NCBI GenBank assembly: GCA_026986235.1
Contig: JALSOY010000056.1
Span: 1-16,470, forward strand
Direction: 5' to 3'
Source of the DNA: Caldifarciminota bacterium
Lineage (GTDB): Bacteria > Hydrothermota > Hydrothermia > B15-G9 > WFZT01
DNA length: 16,470 nucleotides
The notes under the pieces were generated by a model. It saw only the letters and a program-made list of their open reading frames with translations, had not been told where the DNA came from and searched no databases. This document shows, piece after piece, positions 1 to 5,896 of the stretch. Positions within the stretch are counted from its first letter, which is position 1. Each line of letters opens with the position of its first letter. The translations under genes and the position numbers were made by a program.

Positions 1-215
1 CGCAGGATGAGCCCCTCCTCAAGGAAAGGGTCCCTCTTTTTCCCCATCAGGAGTAAAACAACGCGATCTACATCCGTGAAGGAAACGGTAAAGGGATTCT
101 CTTCCACATCAAATTCAAGGAACAGGTTCTTTATAATTGCAATGAGATTCTGGTTGTCGGCTACTTTCTCTTCGAGTTTCTCTTTTGGAAGAAACACCTT
201 TTTCAGTTCAGCCAT
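1..215 (-). CDS. Hypothetical protein, C-terminal part cut off by window edge
   Basis: An open frame starts at ATG 215 (minus) and runs off the left edge after 71 complete codons. The visible protein begins MAELKKVFLPKEKLEEK and is rich in Lys, Glu and Leu; an amphipathic N-terminal helix is plausible. No signal peptide or membrane segment is visible, so it is probably cytoplasmic. I do not recognise the family. The start is supported by a promoter-like sequence on the minus strand whose -10 box TAAAAT (228-223) lies only 7 bases before the ATG, with no Shine-Dalgarno between, so the message may be leaderless. It is divergent from the ttuA-like gene at 313. A plus-strand frame over the same bases is a shadow. 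That this minus frame is real is inferred from the start region and natural-looking composition. Confidence 0.6.
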   Translation of the reverse strand, partial: MAELKKVFLPKEKLEEKVADNQNLIAIIKNLFLEFDVEENPFTVSFTDVDRVVLLLMGKKRDPFLEEGLIL

Positions 216-222
216 GTAAAAA

Positions 223-251
223 ATTTTAACACATCCTTTAACAAACTTGAA
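223..251 (-). promoter_or_regulatory. Promoter of the truncated minus-strand gene, apparently leaderless
   Basis: Read on the minus strand, TTCAAG (251-246) is followed after 17 bases by TAAAAT (228-223), a 5/6 match to the sigma-70 -10 box. The expected transcription start, about 7 bases further on, falls at or next to ATG 215. The -35 match is only 3/6. Confidence 0.45.
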
Positions 252-275
252 GGACGGGCAAACATAACCAGACAG

Positions 276-304
276 GTGATAAATCAGGGTAAAGTCAATA
301 TAAT
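276..304 (+). promoter_or_regulatory. Promoter of the ttuA-like gene, apparently leaderless
   Basis: A perfect TATAAT lies at 299-304, with GTGATA (276-281, 4/6 match to TTGACA) 17 bases upstream. The ATG at 313 is 8 bases after the -10 box, which leaves a leader of only one or two bases and no room for a Shine-Dalgarno. Confidence 0.6.
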
Positions 305-312
305 AGTGGGCT

Positions 313-1209
313 ATGAAGTGCAGGATCTGCGGAAAGGAAGCCTTTGTAAAGTTGAGGTCTTACAACCTTGCCCTGTGTGAGGAACACTTTGTTGAATTCG
401 TAAGAAGAAGGGTGGAAAAGGCTATAAAAAAGTTCAAAATGGTCTCAAAGGAAGACCACATCCTCGTTGCTGTATCCGGCGGAAAGGATTCCATTGTTCT
501 CTGGCATGTACTTAACGAACTTGGTTACAGGACCACCGGTTACTTTCTGAATCTCGGGATAGACGAATTTTCAAATAAATCGCAGAAAATCGCTGAGGAA
601 TTTGCAAATAGATTCTCCCTTGAACTGAAGGTGGAGTATTTAAGGGATGTACTCGGTGTTGGAATTCCGGAAATAGCGAGAATTTCAAAGGGGAAACCCT
701 GCTCCACATGTGGAATGATCAAGAGGTATCTCATAAACAGAGCTGGACTCGACTACGACGCAGTGGCTACAGGACACAATCTTGACGACGAATCGTCAGT
801 TCTGTTTGGAAACATACTGCACTGGCAGGTTGAGTATCTCGAGAGACAGAGTCCCATCCTGCCAAGGGACAGAACCCTCGCAAAGAAGGTAAAGCCACTG
901 GTTCTCCTGACAAATCACGAAATCAAACTCTACGCCGATGTGCTTGGGCTTCCCTATATCCCGGACAGCTGTCCATTTTCGACGGGAGCCACCACCCATT
1001 ACTACAGGGACATCTTGAACACCCTTGAAGAGAGGATGCCCGGCACAAAGATCAGATTCTACATGGGCTTTATAGAAAATAAAAAGGGCTTTAAAGTAAA
1101 AGAGAAGGAGCTGAAACCCTGCGAAAGGTGTGGCTATTTAACCACTGCAGGGATCTGCTCCTTCTGCAGACTCAGGGAAAGAATTAAAATTCAGTTTAAC
1201 TTACGCTGA
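313..1209 (+). CDS. ttuA: TtuA/Ncs6-family tRNA 2-thiouridine synthetase
   Basis: ATP-dependent enzyme that adenylates a tRNA uridine and replaces its 2-oxygen with sulfur. In thermophiles the TtuA branch makes 2-thioribothymidine at position 54, which stabilises tRNA at high temperature. All diagnostic parts of this 298-residue protein are visible: an N-terminal zinc site (C3, C6, C22, H25), the PP-loop SGGKDS (55-60), the catalytic and 4Fe-4S cysteines C130, C133 and C220, and a C-terminal zinc knuckle (C270, C273, C282, C285). C130 and C133 match the numbering I recall for the Thermus enzyme. It is probably cytoplasmic. The gene is transcribed alone, apparently from a leaderless promoter, and its last 19 bases overlap the convergent Fur-family gene. 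No TtuB or TtuC sulfur-carrier gene lies in the window. The close relative Ncs6 (s2U34 at the wobble position) cannot be excluded from sequence alone. Confidence 0.88.
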   Translation: MKCRICGKEAFVKLRSYNLALCEEHFVEFVRRRVEKAIKKFKMVSKEDHILVAVSGGKDSIVLWHVLNELGYRTTGYFLNLGIDEFSNKSQKIAEEFANRFSLELKVEYLRDVLGVGIPEIARISKGKPCSTCGMIKRYLINRAGLDYDAVATGHNLDDESSVLFGNILHWQVEYLERQSPILPRDRTLAKKVKPLVLLTNHEIKLYADVLGLPYIPDSCPFSTGATTHYYRDILNTLEERMPGTKIRFYMGFIENKKGFKVKEKELKPCERCGYLTTAGICSFCRLRERIKIQFNLR

Positions 1210-1616
1210 CACTCCGGGCACACGCCGTAAAAGACGATGTTGTAACCCTGAATTCTGAAGCCTTTTTTCTCCTCCTCTGTGAGAACTATCTCCGGCACAG
1301 GCCTGTCAACATCAACCACCTTACCACACATGGTGCAGACCATGTGGATGTGTGGATGTGTGTATGGATCGTAGTGGGCTTTACCACCTATGACTTCAAG
1401 CTTTATGACACCACCTATCCTGTGGAGTAACTCGAGGGTGTTATAGACCGTGGCAAGGGAAATGTCCGGCATCTGTCTTTTAACCCTGTTATAAATGTCT
1501 TCCGCCGTTGGATGTGAGTGATCGTTGTGAAGAGCCTCTATTATTGCCCTTCTCTGTGGCGTCATCTTGAAGCCGCGATTTTTTAACTCCCTTATTCGCT
1601 CTTCAATGGTAAGCAT
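1191..1616 (-). CDS. perR: Fur-family regulator, PerR-like peroxide sensor
   Basis: DNA-binding metal-dependent repressor of 141 residues, the usual family length. The N-terminal winged helix carries KMTPQR (17-22), HPTAED (35-40) and the recognition-helix motif SLATVYNTL (53-61). The C-terminal dimerisation domain carries the two structural zinc CxxC pairs C94/C97 and C133/C136. Aligned by eye to Bacillus PerR, the regulatory-metal ligands H35, D83, H89, H91 and D102 are all present. Aspartate at the last position favours a peroxide-sensing PerR type over iron-sensing Fur. ATG 1616 has a good Shine-Dalgarno (GAGGTG, five bases upstream) and its own promoter. The gene converges on and overlaps ttuA by 19 bases. 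Its targets cannot be read from the window; oxidative-stress genes, and perhaps itself, are typical of the family. Other Fur-family members (Fur, Zur) are less likely. Confidence 0.85.
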   Translation of the reverse strand: MLTIEERIRELKNRGFKMTPQRRAIIEALHNDHSHPTAEDIYNRVKRQMPDISLATVYNTLELLHRIGGVIKLEVIGGKAHYDPYTHPHIHMVCTMCGKVVDVDRPVPEIVLTEEEKKGFRIQGYNIVFYGVCPECQRKLN

Positions 1617-1651
1617 TTTATCACCTCAATATGGATTTTTTAACTGGAAAT

Positions 1652-1680
1652 ATTCTAAACTAAAAACGATATAAAATCAA
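1652..1680 (-). promoter_or_regulatory. Promoter of the perR-like gene
   Basis: On the minus strand TTGATT (1680-1675, 4/6 match) is followed after exactly 17 bases by TAGAAT (1657-1652, 5/6). The expected start near 1645 gives a leader of about 29 bases that includes the Shine-Dalgarno GAGGTG. The outer end of the -35 box abuts the left terminal repeat of the element at 1681-1955, so that insertion lies directly upstream of the promoter core. A/T-rich sequence around the -10 could hold an operator, but I see no clean PerR-box palindrome. Confidence 0.6.
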
Positions 1681-1744
1681 GCCCGAGGGTGTTCGAAAAA
1701 AACATTTTTCTCCATAAACTTATTCCCCATTTAAAGGTGTTTTT

Positions 1745-1764
1745 AAGCGGTAAACATCCCCCTT
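1745..1764 (+). repeat. Dispersed 20-bp module AAGCGG-N4-CATCCCCCTT, copy 1
   Basis: Consists of AAGCGG, four variable bases (TAAA) and CATCCCCCTT. Copy 2 is 111 bases downstream in the same element, and an inverted copy lies at 10319-10338. Confidence 0.7.
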
Positions 1765-1855
1765 GTTTTGTCTCGTAAAATCCCCCTGGAGAAGGGGGGT
1801 TATTTTCTCCCAAAATCCCCCTTGGTGAAGGGGGAAAAGGGGGAATTGAAATTTT

Positions 1856-1875
1856 AAGCGGTTTGCATCCCCCTT
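1856..1875 (+). repeat. Dispersed 20-bp module, copy 2
   Basis: AAGCGG, TTTG, CATCCCCCTT. The 16 fixed positions are identical to copy 1 and to the inverted copy at 10319-10338; only the four-base spacer differs. Confidence 0.7.
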
Positions 1876-1979
1876 TGTCCCCCTTCTGGAGAAGGGGGAT
1901 CTGGGTTACTAAGGTTCCCCTTTGAAAAAGGGGGATTATTCGAACACCCTCGTGCTAAAGGTGGAACATATTGATTTGA

Positions 1980-1988
1980 TGGTATAAA
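1980..1988 (+). promoter_or_regulatory. Extended -10 promoter of the long plus-strand operon
   Basis: TGG followed by TATAAA (1983-1988) is an extended -10 element (TGn plus a 5/6 hexamer) with only a weak -35 region. It starts 25 bases beyond the right end of the mobile element. The predicted start near 1995 gives a leader of about 29 bases containing the strong Shine-Dalgarno AAGGGAGG (2008-2015) of the first gene. Confidence 0.5.
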
Positions 1989-2023
1989 ATTTGTGGACGC
2001 TATTCAAAAGGGAGGTTCCATAT

Positions 2024-3166
2024 ATGATCGAACTTCTTCGGAGTTTGACCATCCTGGTTCTGGTCTCTTTCAGGCCGGCACCTGCAACGAATGTCAGGGC
2101 GTATGATACTCCCAACGATGCAGGTGGAAGTGTCATTATAAAATGGGATCTATCAAAGGACGATTCCATCGTCACGAAATACGAAATCATCAGAATTACA
2201 GGAAGTCCTGACGGGGAAAGGGTTACAGCAGGTTTTGTTCTTCGCGGTACAAATTCCTACAGGGATGTTGATCTAAAAGATGGAGAGAAGTACTACTACA
2301 TGGTGAGGACATGGGCAGATGGAGAGTACTCTGATTCGGGAATTACATCAAAACCCGCAATACCGAGACCTCAGTGGTTTCACACAAAAAGGGTGGTAGC
2401 CCTGATCATTCTCATCGTCTTTGGCTTTCTCTTTTTCTACTATCTAAAACTTGCCAGAGAGGGAGCGCCCTTATGGATAAGAAAGATTGCGGGGCTTGAG
2501 GCCATTGACGAGGCGGTGGGGAGATCAGTGGAAATGGGGCGTCCAATTCTTTACATCCTCGGTCTCGGCTTTATCTCAGACATTCCCACCATAGCAGGTC
2601 TTGCCATCCTCAAAAGGGTTGCCAGAAAGGCCGCAGAGTACGAGGCTGACATTATAGTCCCCAATTACGATCCCATCGTTATGGTGGCTGCCCAGGAGAC
2701 CGTGAAGGAAGGATACATGGAAGCTGGAAGACCGGATCTTTTCAACGAATCCAACATCATGTTTTTGACCCAGGACCAGTTCGGTTACGCGGCGGGAGTT
2801 GACGGCATAATGGTGAGGGAGAAGCCTGGAGCCATTTTCCTTCAGGGTCTATTCTACGCCGAATCTCTTATACTTGCAGAAACGGGGCATTCAATCGGAG
2901 CGATACAGATTTCCGGTACCACATCAGTAACCCAGCTTCCTTTCTTTATAGCTGCCACTGACTATACTCTGATAGGTGAAGAGATGTACGCGGCCAGTGC
3001 CTATCTCACAAGGGATCCTCTGGCTCTTTCCACACTCAAGGCAGAAGATATTATGAAGGTCCTGTTTATCGCTCTCATGACAGTTGGTACCATTCTGGAA
3101 ACGGTGGCACTCATTACCGGAAATTCTGGATTTCACTTTCTTAAAAACTTTTTCAGTATGTTTTGA
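2024..3166 (+). CDS. Membrane-anchored protein: signal segment, fibronectin type III domain, TM, DUF6754-like domain
   Basis: First gene of a four-gene membrane cassette; 380 residues. A hydrophobic export segment (about 1-20) leads into an FN3-like beta-sandwich (about 21-113). A transmembrane helix (about 124-143) follows, then a soluble domain of about 190 residues, then a C-terminal hydrophobic helix (about 343-366). The soluble domain has conserved-looking stretches ISDIPTIAGLAILKRVAR, QDQFGYAAGVDGIMVREKP and ATDYTLIGEEMYAASAYL, which I recall from proteins catalogued as DUF6754. By the positive-inside rule the FN3 part faces out and the DUF6754-like part faces the cytoplasm. I chose ATG 2024 over an upstream TTG at 1991 because AAGGGAGG stands eight bases before it and the start gives a clean signal segment. 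The function is unknown; the domain name rests on memory, not a search. Confidence 0.8.
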   Translation: MIELLRSLTILVLVSFRPAPATNVRAYDTPNDAGGSVIIKWDLSKDDSIVTKYEIIRITGSPDGERVTAGFVLRGTNSYRDVDLKDGEKYYYMVRTWADGEYSDSGITSKPAIPRPQWFHTKRVVALIILIVFGFLFFYYLKLAREGAPLWIRKIAGLEAIDEAVGRSVEMGRPILYILGLGFISDIPTIAGLAILKRVARKAAEYEADIIVPNYDPIVMVAAQETVKEGYMEAGRPDLFNESNIMFLTQDQFGYAAGVDGIMVREKPGAIFLQGLFYAESLILAETGHSIGAIQISGTTSVTQLPFFIAATDYTLIGEEMYAASAYLTRDPLALSTLKAEDIMKVLFIALMTVGTILETVALITGNSGFHFLKNFFSMF

Positions 3167-3178
3167 TGGAGGAGGACC

Positions 3179-3964
3179 ATGAAGAGGGAAGTTCCTATTG
3201 CAATTACATTTATATCAGGTGTACTTCTGGTGATTGCGTTTTTTATACCACATGAGCCTTTCGGAAGTCTGGAGCAGAGGTTCAACGACTGGTACATTAT
3301 CGTCTCAGGTTTTGCACTGATCCTGGGTATCGACTCTCTGCTCCTGCACCACTGGAATAAGGTATCACGGAGGAGCAAAGACTGGTTCCATTCCCTGAGT
3401 CTGATAATAGCATTTTTCGTAACCCTGATCTGGGGATTTTATTCGGGGATCAAAACCGGTCACTTTCTCTCAGCGCAGTCAACATTCAGGCAGTACTTTT
3501 ACATGTATGTTTTCGTTCCACTTCAGGCCACGATGTTCTCACTTCTTGCATTCTTTATCGCCTCTGCCGCCTACCGTGCCTTCCGTGCAGATCGTTTTGA
3601 GGCTGCCCTTCTTCTTTTCTCAGCAGGTATCGTGATGCTTGGAAGGGTGCCTCTGGGAAATGCGGTGGCTCCCTACATGGTTGGACTCGTTTTTCTGATC
3701 TTTGCATATCTCCTTTACTCAGATGGTAGAAAGGAGGTTGATCCTACAAGGAGATATTTGAAGATCGGTGGAGCGGTTTTGAGCCTGATTCTTATCTATC
3801 CGGTGGGATGGTTTTTCCTGCATTATACGGCACAGACGGCAGGATGGATAATGAACATTCCGCAGCTTGCGGCAAAGAGAGGAATCTTCGTGGGTATAGC
3901 CCTCGGTGGTATCGCCATGTCACTCAGGATTATCCTTGGAATCGAAAAAACTTATCTGAGGTGA
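3179..3964 (+). CDS. Polytopic membrane protein of unknown function (7-8 TM), cassette gene 2
   Basis: A 261-residue, almost wholly hydrophobic protein with about seven or eight membrane helices. The segments lie near residues 5-24, 40-60, 72-92, 105-133 (possibly two), 140-157, 164-180, 197-215 and 236-256. I see no transporter signature, ATP-binding motif or catalytic motif, and I do not recognise the family. The start ATG is preceded by GGAGGAGG at three to four bases, and the gap from the upstream stop is only 12 bases, so it is co-transcribed with the FN3/DUF6754-like gene. A likely role is the membrane-embedded partner of its neighbours. It could be a channel, permease or scaffold; sequence by eye cannot decide. 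Confidence 0.72.
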   Translation: MKREVPIAITFISGVLLVIAFFIPHEPFGSLEQRFNDWYIIVSGFALILGIDSLLLHHWNKVSRRSKDWFHSLSLIIAFFVTLIWGFYSGIKTGHFLSAQSTFRQYFYMYVFVPLQATMFSLLAFFIASAAYRAFRADRFEAALLLFSAGIVMLGRVPLGNAVAPYMVGLVFLIFAYLLYSDGRKEVDPTRRYLKIGGAVLSLILIYPVGWFFLHYTAQTAGWIMNIPQLAAKRGIFVGIALGGIAMSLRIILGIEKTYLR

Positions 3965-3967
3965 GAG

Positions 3968-4786
3968 ATGAAATACATTGAAAAACTTGCAAAGATTGAC
4001 AGAAGGATAATTTATTTGATACTGTTTTTGACGGTTTTGCTCCCGTATCTATTTAAAATCAGCCTGCCCATGAAACCGTTACCCGAGGTGGTTCAGGCCT
4101 ACAGGGAGATAGACAGGCTTCCAGCAGGTTCAGTGGTAATGATTTCCATTGACTACGATGCTGCTTCAATGCCTGAGGTTCAGCCCATGCTGTATGCCAT
4201 TCTGAGGCACTGTTTCAGCAAAGATCTCAAAATCATCATGCTCGGTCACTGGCCTCTTGGGATACCGCTGGGAATCGCTGCTCTTGAAGATGTGGCAAAG
4301 GAATACGGTAAAAAGTACGGTGAGGACTATGTCTTTCTCGGTTACAGGCCCGGCGTGGCGGCGGTTATGATCAACATGGGGAAGGAGATCAGATCGGTCT
4401 TCAGGGAGGACTACTGGGGTACTCCACTTGACTCCCTGCCTATGATGAGAAATGTCCATACCTACGACGACATAGCCATACTGGTGGGATTTGAGGCAGG
4501 CTCTACAGGAGATTACTGGGTTCAGTATGCTCAGGCGAGATACAACCAGAAGATCATACTCGGTGGAACTGCCGTTGTCGCACCCGACTGGTATCCATAC
4601 CTGCAGTCCAGACAGATCGTCGGACTTATAGGAGGTCTCAGGGGAGCTGCGGACTACGAAAATCTCGTTCATCACAAAGCCCTTGCATATTATGGTATGA
4701 CTCCACAGGCTGCGGTTCACATACTCATAGTTATATTTATAATCCTTGGAAACATAGGTTACCTGGCTTTAAGGAGGAGGAAGTAA
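3968..4786 (+). CDS. Bitopic membrane protein with alpha/beta ectodomain, cassette gene 3
   Basis: A 272-residue protein. A basic N-terminus (KLAKIDRR) precedes TM1 (about 14-30), then a soluble domain of about 210 residues, then TM2 (about 245-265) and a basic RRRK tail. The positive-inside rule places the soluble domain outside the cytoplasm and both ends inside. The domain alternates hydrophobic strands and helices (for example SVVMISIDYD, LKIIMLGHW, IAILVGFEAG, QIVGLIGGLRGAADYE), like a Rossmann-type alpha/beta fold. No catalytic motif is recognised. It begins three bases after the preceding stop, in tight coupling. The last codons (agg agg agg aag) also supply the Shine-Dalgarno of the next gene. 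A periplasmic sensor or ligand-binding role is plausible but inferred. Confidence 0.75.
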   Translation: MKYIEKLAKIDRRIIYLILFLTVLLPYLFKISLPMKPLPEVVQAYREIDRLPAGSVVMISIDYDAASMPEVQPMLYAILRHCFSKDLKIIMLGHWPLGIPLGIAALEDVAKEYGKKYGEDYVFLGYRPGVAAVMINMGKEIRSVFREDYWGTPLDSLPMMRNVHTYDDIAILVGFEAGSTGDYWVQYAQARYNQKIILGGTAVVAPDWYPYLQSRQIVGLIGGLRGAADYENLVHHKALAYYGMTPQAAVHILIVIFIILGNIGYLALRRRK

Positions 4787-4788
4787 AA

Positions 4789-5433
4789 ATGGCACAGGTT
4801 TTCTGGACCTGGGTGGCAGCTTTCTTGACCCTTGCAATTTTTAGTTTTCTCTACAAAGACAATCCTTTTTACAAGTTTGCAGAGCACATTTATGTGGGAA
4901 GCTCAGCTGCATTCTGGTTCGTTTATCTCTGGTACTTCGACATCAAACCGAAGCTCATAGACGGCTGGAGATACAATACGGGATTTGAAAAGTACATCCT
5001 CATAATTCCTGCGGTTCTTTCGATCTTCATGCTCATGAGATTTATAAGGCCACTTGCCTGGCTTTCAAGATGGGCCATTGCCTTCACAGTTGGAATGGCA
5101 GCTGGACTGGGTATAACGGCAGCATTGCAGGGGTATCTCGTACCCCAGATTCAGGCGACATTTCTGCCCTTATGGGTATCTAAAGGGAGCTTCTGGCATT
5201 CCCTCGGAATCTCCATCAACAATTTCGTACTCGTTCTCGGCACCATTGTTACCATATTTTATTTTTACTTCTCAAAGGAACACAAAGGAACCCTTGGAGC
5301 TCTATCACGGGCAGGAATTGTATTCATCATGGTCGCCTTCGGTGCTTCCTTCGGTTATACGGTTATGGCAAGAATATCCCTGCTGATCGGAAGAGTTTAC
5401 TTTTTAATACACGACTGGTTGCACATTGTCTAA
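4789..5433 (+). CDS. Polytopic membrane protein of unknown function (about 6 TM), cassette gene 4
   Basis: A 214-residue hydrophobic protein with about six membrane helices, near residues 5-21, 33-50, 68-84, 91-112, 136-160 and 170-200. A conserved-looking loop, YVGSSAAFWFVYLWYFDIKP, spans the second helix. The Shine-Dalgarno GGAGG lies inside the end of the preceding gene and the start is two bases after its stop, so translation is probably coupled. No family is recognised. With gene 2 it would supply most of the membrane-embedded part of the proposed complex. Its last eight bases overlap lspA, which ties the cassette to the downstream operon. Confidence 0.73.
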   Translation: MAQVFWTWVAAFLTLAIFSFLYKDNPFYKFAEHIYVGSSAAFWFVYLWYFDIKPKLIDGWRYNTGFEKYILIIPAVLSIFMLMRFIRPLAWLSRWAIAFTVGMAAGLGITAALQGYLVPQIQATFLPLWVSKGSFWHSLGISINNFVLVLGTIVTIFYFYFSKEHKGTLGALSRAGIVFIMVAFGASFGYTVMARISLLIGRVYFLIHDWLHIV

Positions 5434-5896
5434 GAAGGTTCTGTACAGCATAACCGTTTCACTTTCCGTCATCCTCCTGGATCAGTTGAGCAAGTTTCTG
5501 GTCTATTCAAATCTAAAGCTTTATCAATCTATCCCTGTTATTGACGACATTCTGAAAATTACATACATCCACAATCCGAATTCTGTCTTTGGGCTGAGTC
5601 TTGGCGACAGGTTCCCTTATCCCCTCATGATCGTTGTCCTCGTTCTCGTGGTTACCACAGTCTGGTACTTTGAGGACCGTGCGGACTTTTACATCCTTTA
5701 CAGTGCAATTATAGGTGGTGCCGTCGGAAATCTCATAGACAGGATCAGATTTCACGAGGTCGTGGACTTTATCGATGTCGGGATTTCAAAAAATTTGAGG
5801 TGGCCTGTTTTTAACATAGCGGACGCTTCAATTTCAGTTTCAGTTGTGTTAATATTAATTCTGAGCATGATAAAGTCCAGAAAGGAGGAAAAATGA
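5426..5896 (+). CDS. lspA: Lipoprotein signal peptidase (signal peptidase II)
   Basis: Inner-membrane aspartyl protease that removes the signal peptide of prolipoproteins after the lipid-modified cysteine. The 156 residues match the family's usual length and four-helix layout. The catalytic aspartates are visible as D114 in VVDFID and D133 in FNIADASI, with the conserved GGAVGNLIDR (97-106) before them. The first conserved block is unusual: HNPNSVFG (49-56) replaces the common NxGAAFG. The only reasonable start is TTG 5426, because no ATG lies near the N-terminus in frame. It sits eight bases before the stop of the preceding gene without a Shine-Dalgarno of its own, so coupling is likely. A substrate-type lipoprotein is encoded at 15778, and two outer-membrane-like proteins follow directly. 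Confidence 0.92.
   Translation: MSKKVLYSITVSLSVILLDQLSKFLVYSNLKLYQSIPVIDDILKITYIHNPNSVFGLSLGDRFPYPLMIVVLVLVVTTVWYFEDRADFYILYSAIIGGAVGNLIDRIRFHEVVDFIDVGISKNLRWPVFNIADASISVSVVLILILSMIKSRKEEK

Larger units (their letters stand above)
1681..1955. mobile_element. MITE-like non-autonomous element with 17-bp terminal inverted repeats
   Basis: The ends are near-perfect inverted repeats: GCCCGAGGGTGTTCGAA at 1681-1697 and, reverse-complemented, GCACGAGGGTGTTCGAA at 1939-1955 (16 of 17 identical). The 275-bp interior has no credible ORF. It is built from C-run/G-run hairpins at 1781-1800, 1817-1834, 1879-1898 and 1917-1934, and from two direct copies of a 20-bp module (1745-1764 and 1856-1875). No transposase is encoded, and I could not identify a convincing target-site duplication. 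The structure fits a MITE mobilised in trans, perhaps by an IS whose ends begin with GAGGGTGTTCGAA. The hairpins could also stop or stabilise transcripts entering from either side. Confidence 0.7.

Noticed and set aside
1741..1940. CRISPR-like reading of the repeated C-run and G-run segments
   Set aside because: The repeats are hairpins of unequal spacing with no unique equal-length spacers. They sit within one pair of terminal inverted repeats, which fits a MITE-like element better.
1991..2023. Upstream TTG start for the FN3/DUF6754-like gene
   Set aside because: It would place charged residues before the hydrophobic segment and lies upstream of the strong Shine-Dalgarno that serves ATG 2024.
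4166..4720. 184-residue minus-strand frame opposite cassette gene 3
   Set aside because: The composition is irregular (many His, Ser and Val) and there is no ribosome site; the plus-strand gene is in a tight operon with a good membrane topology.
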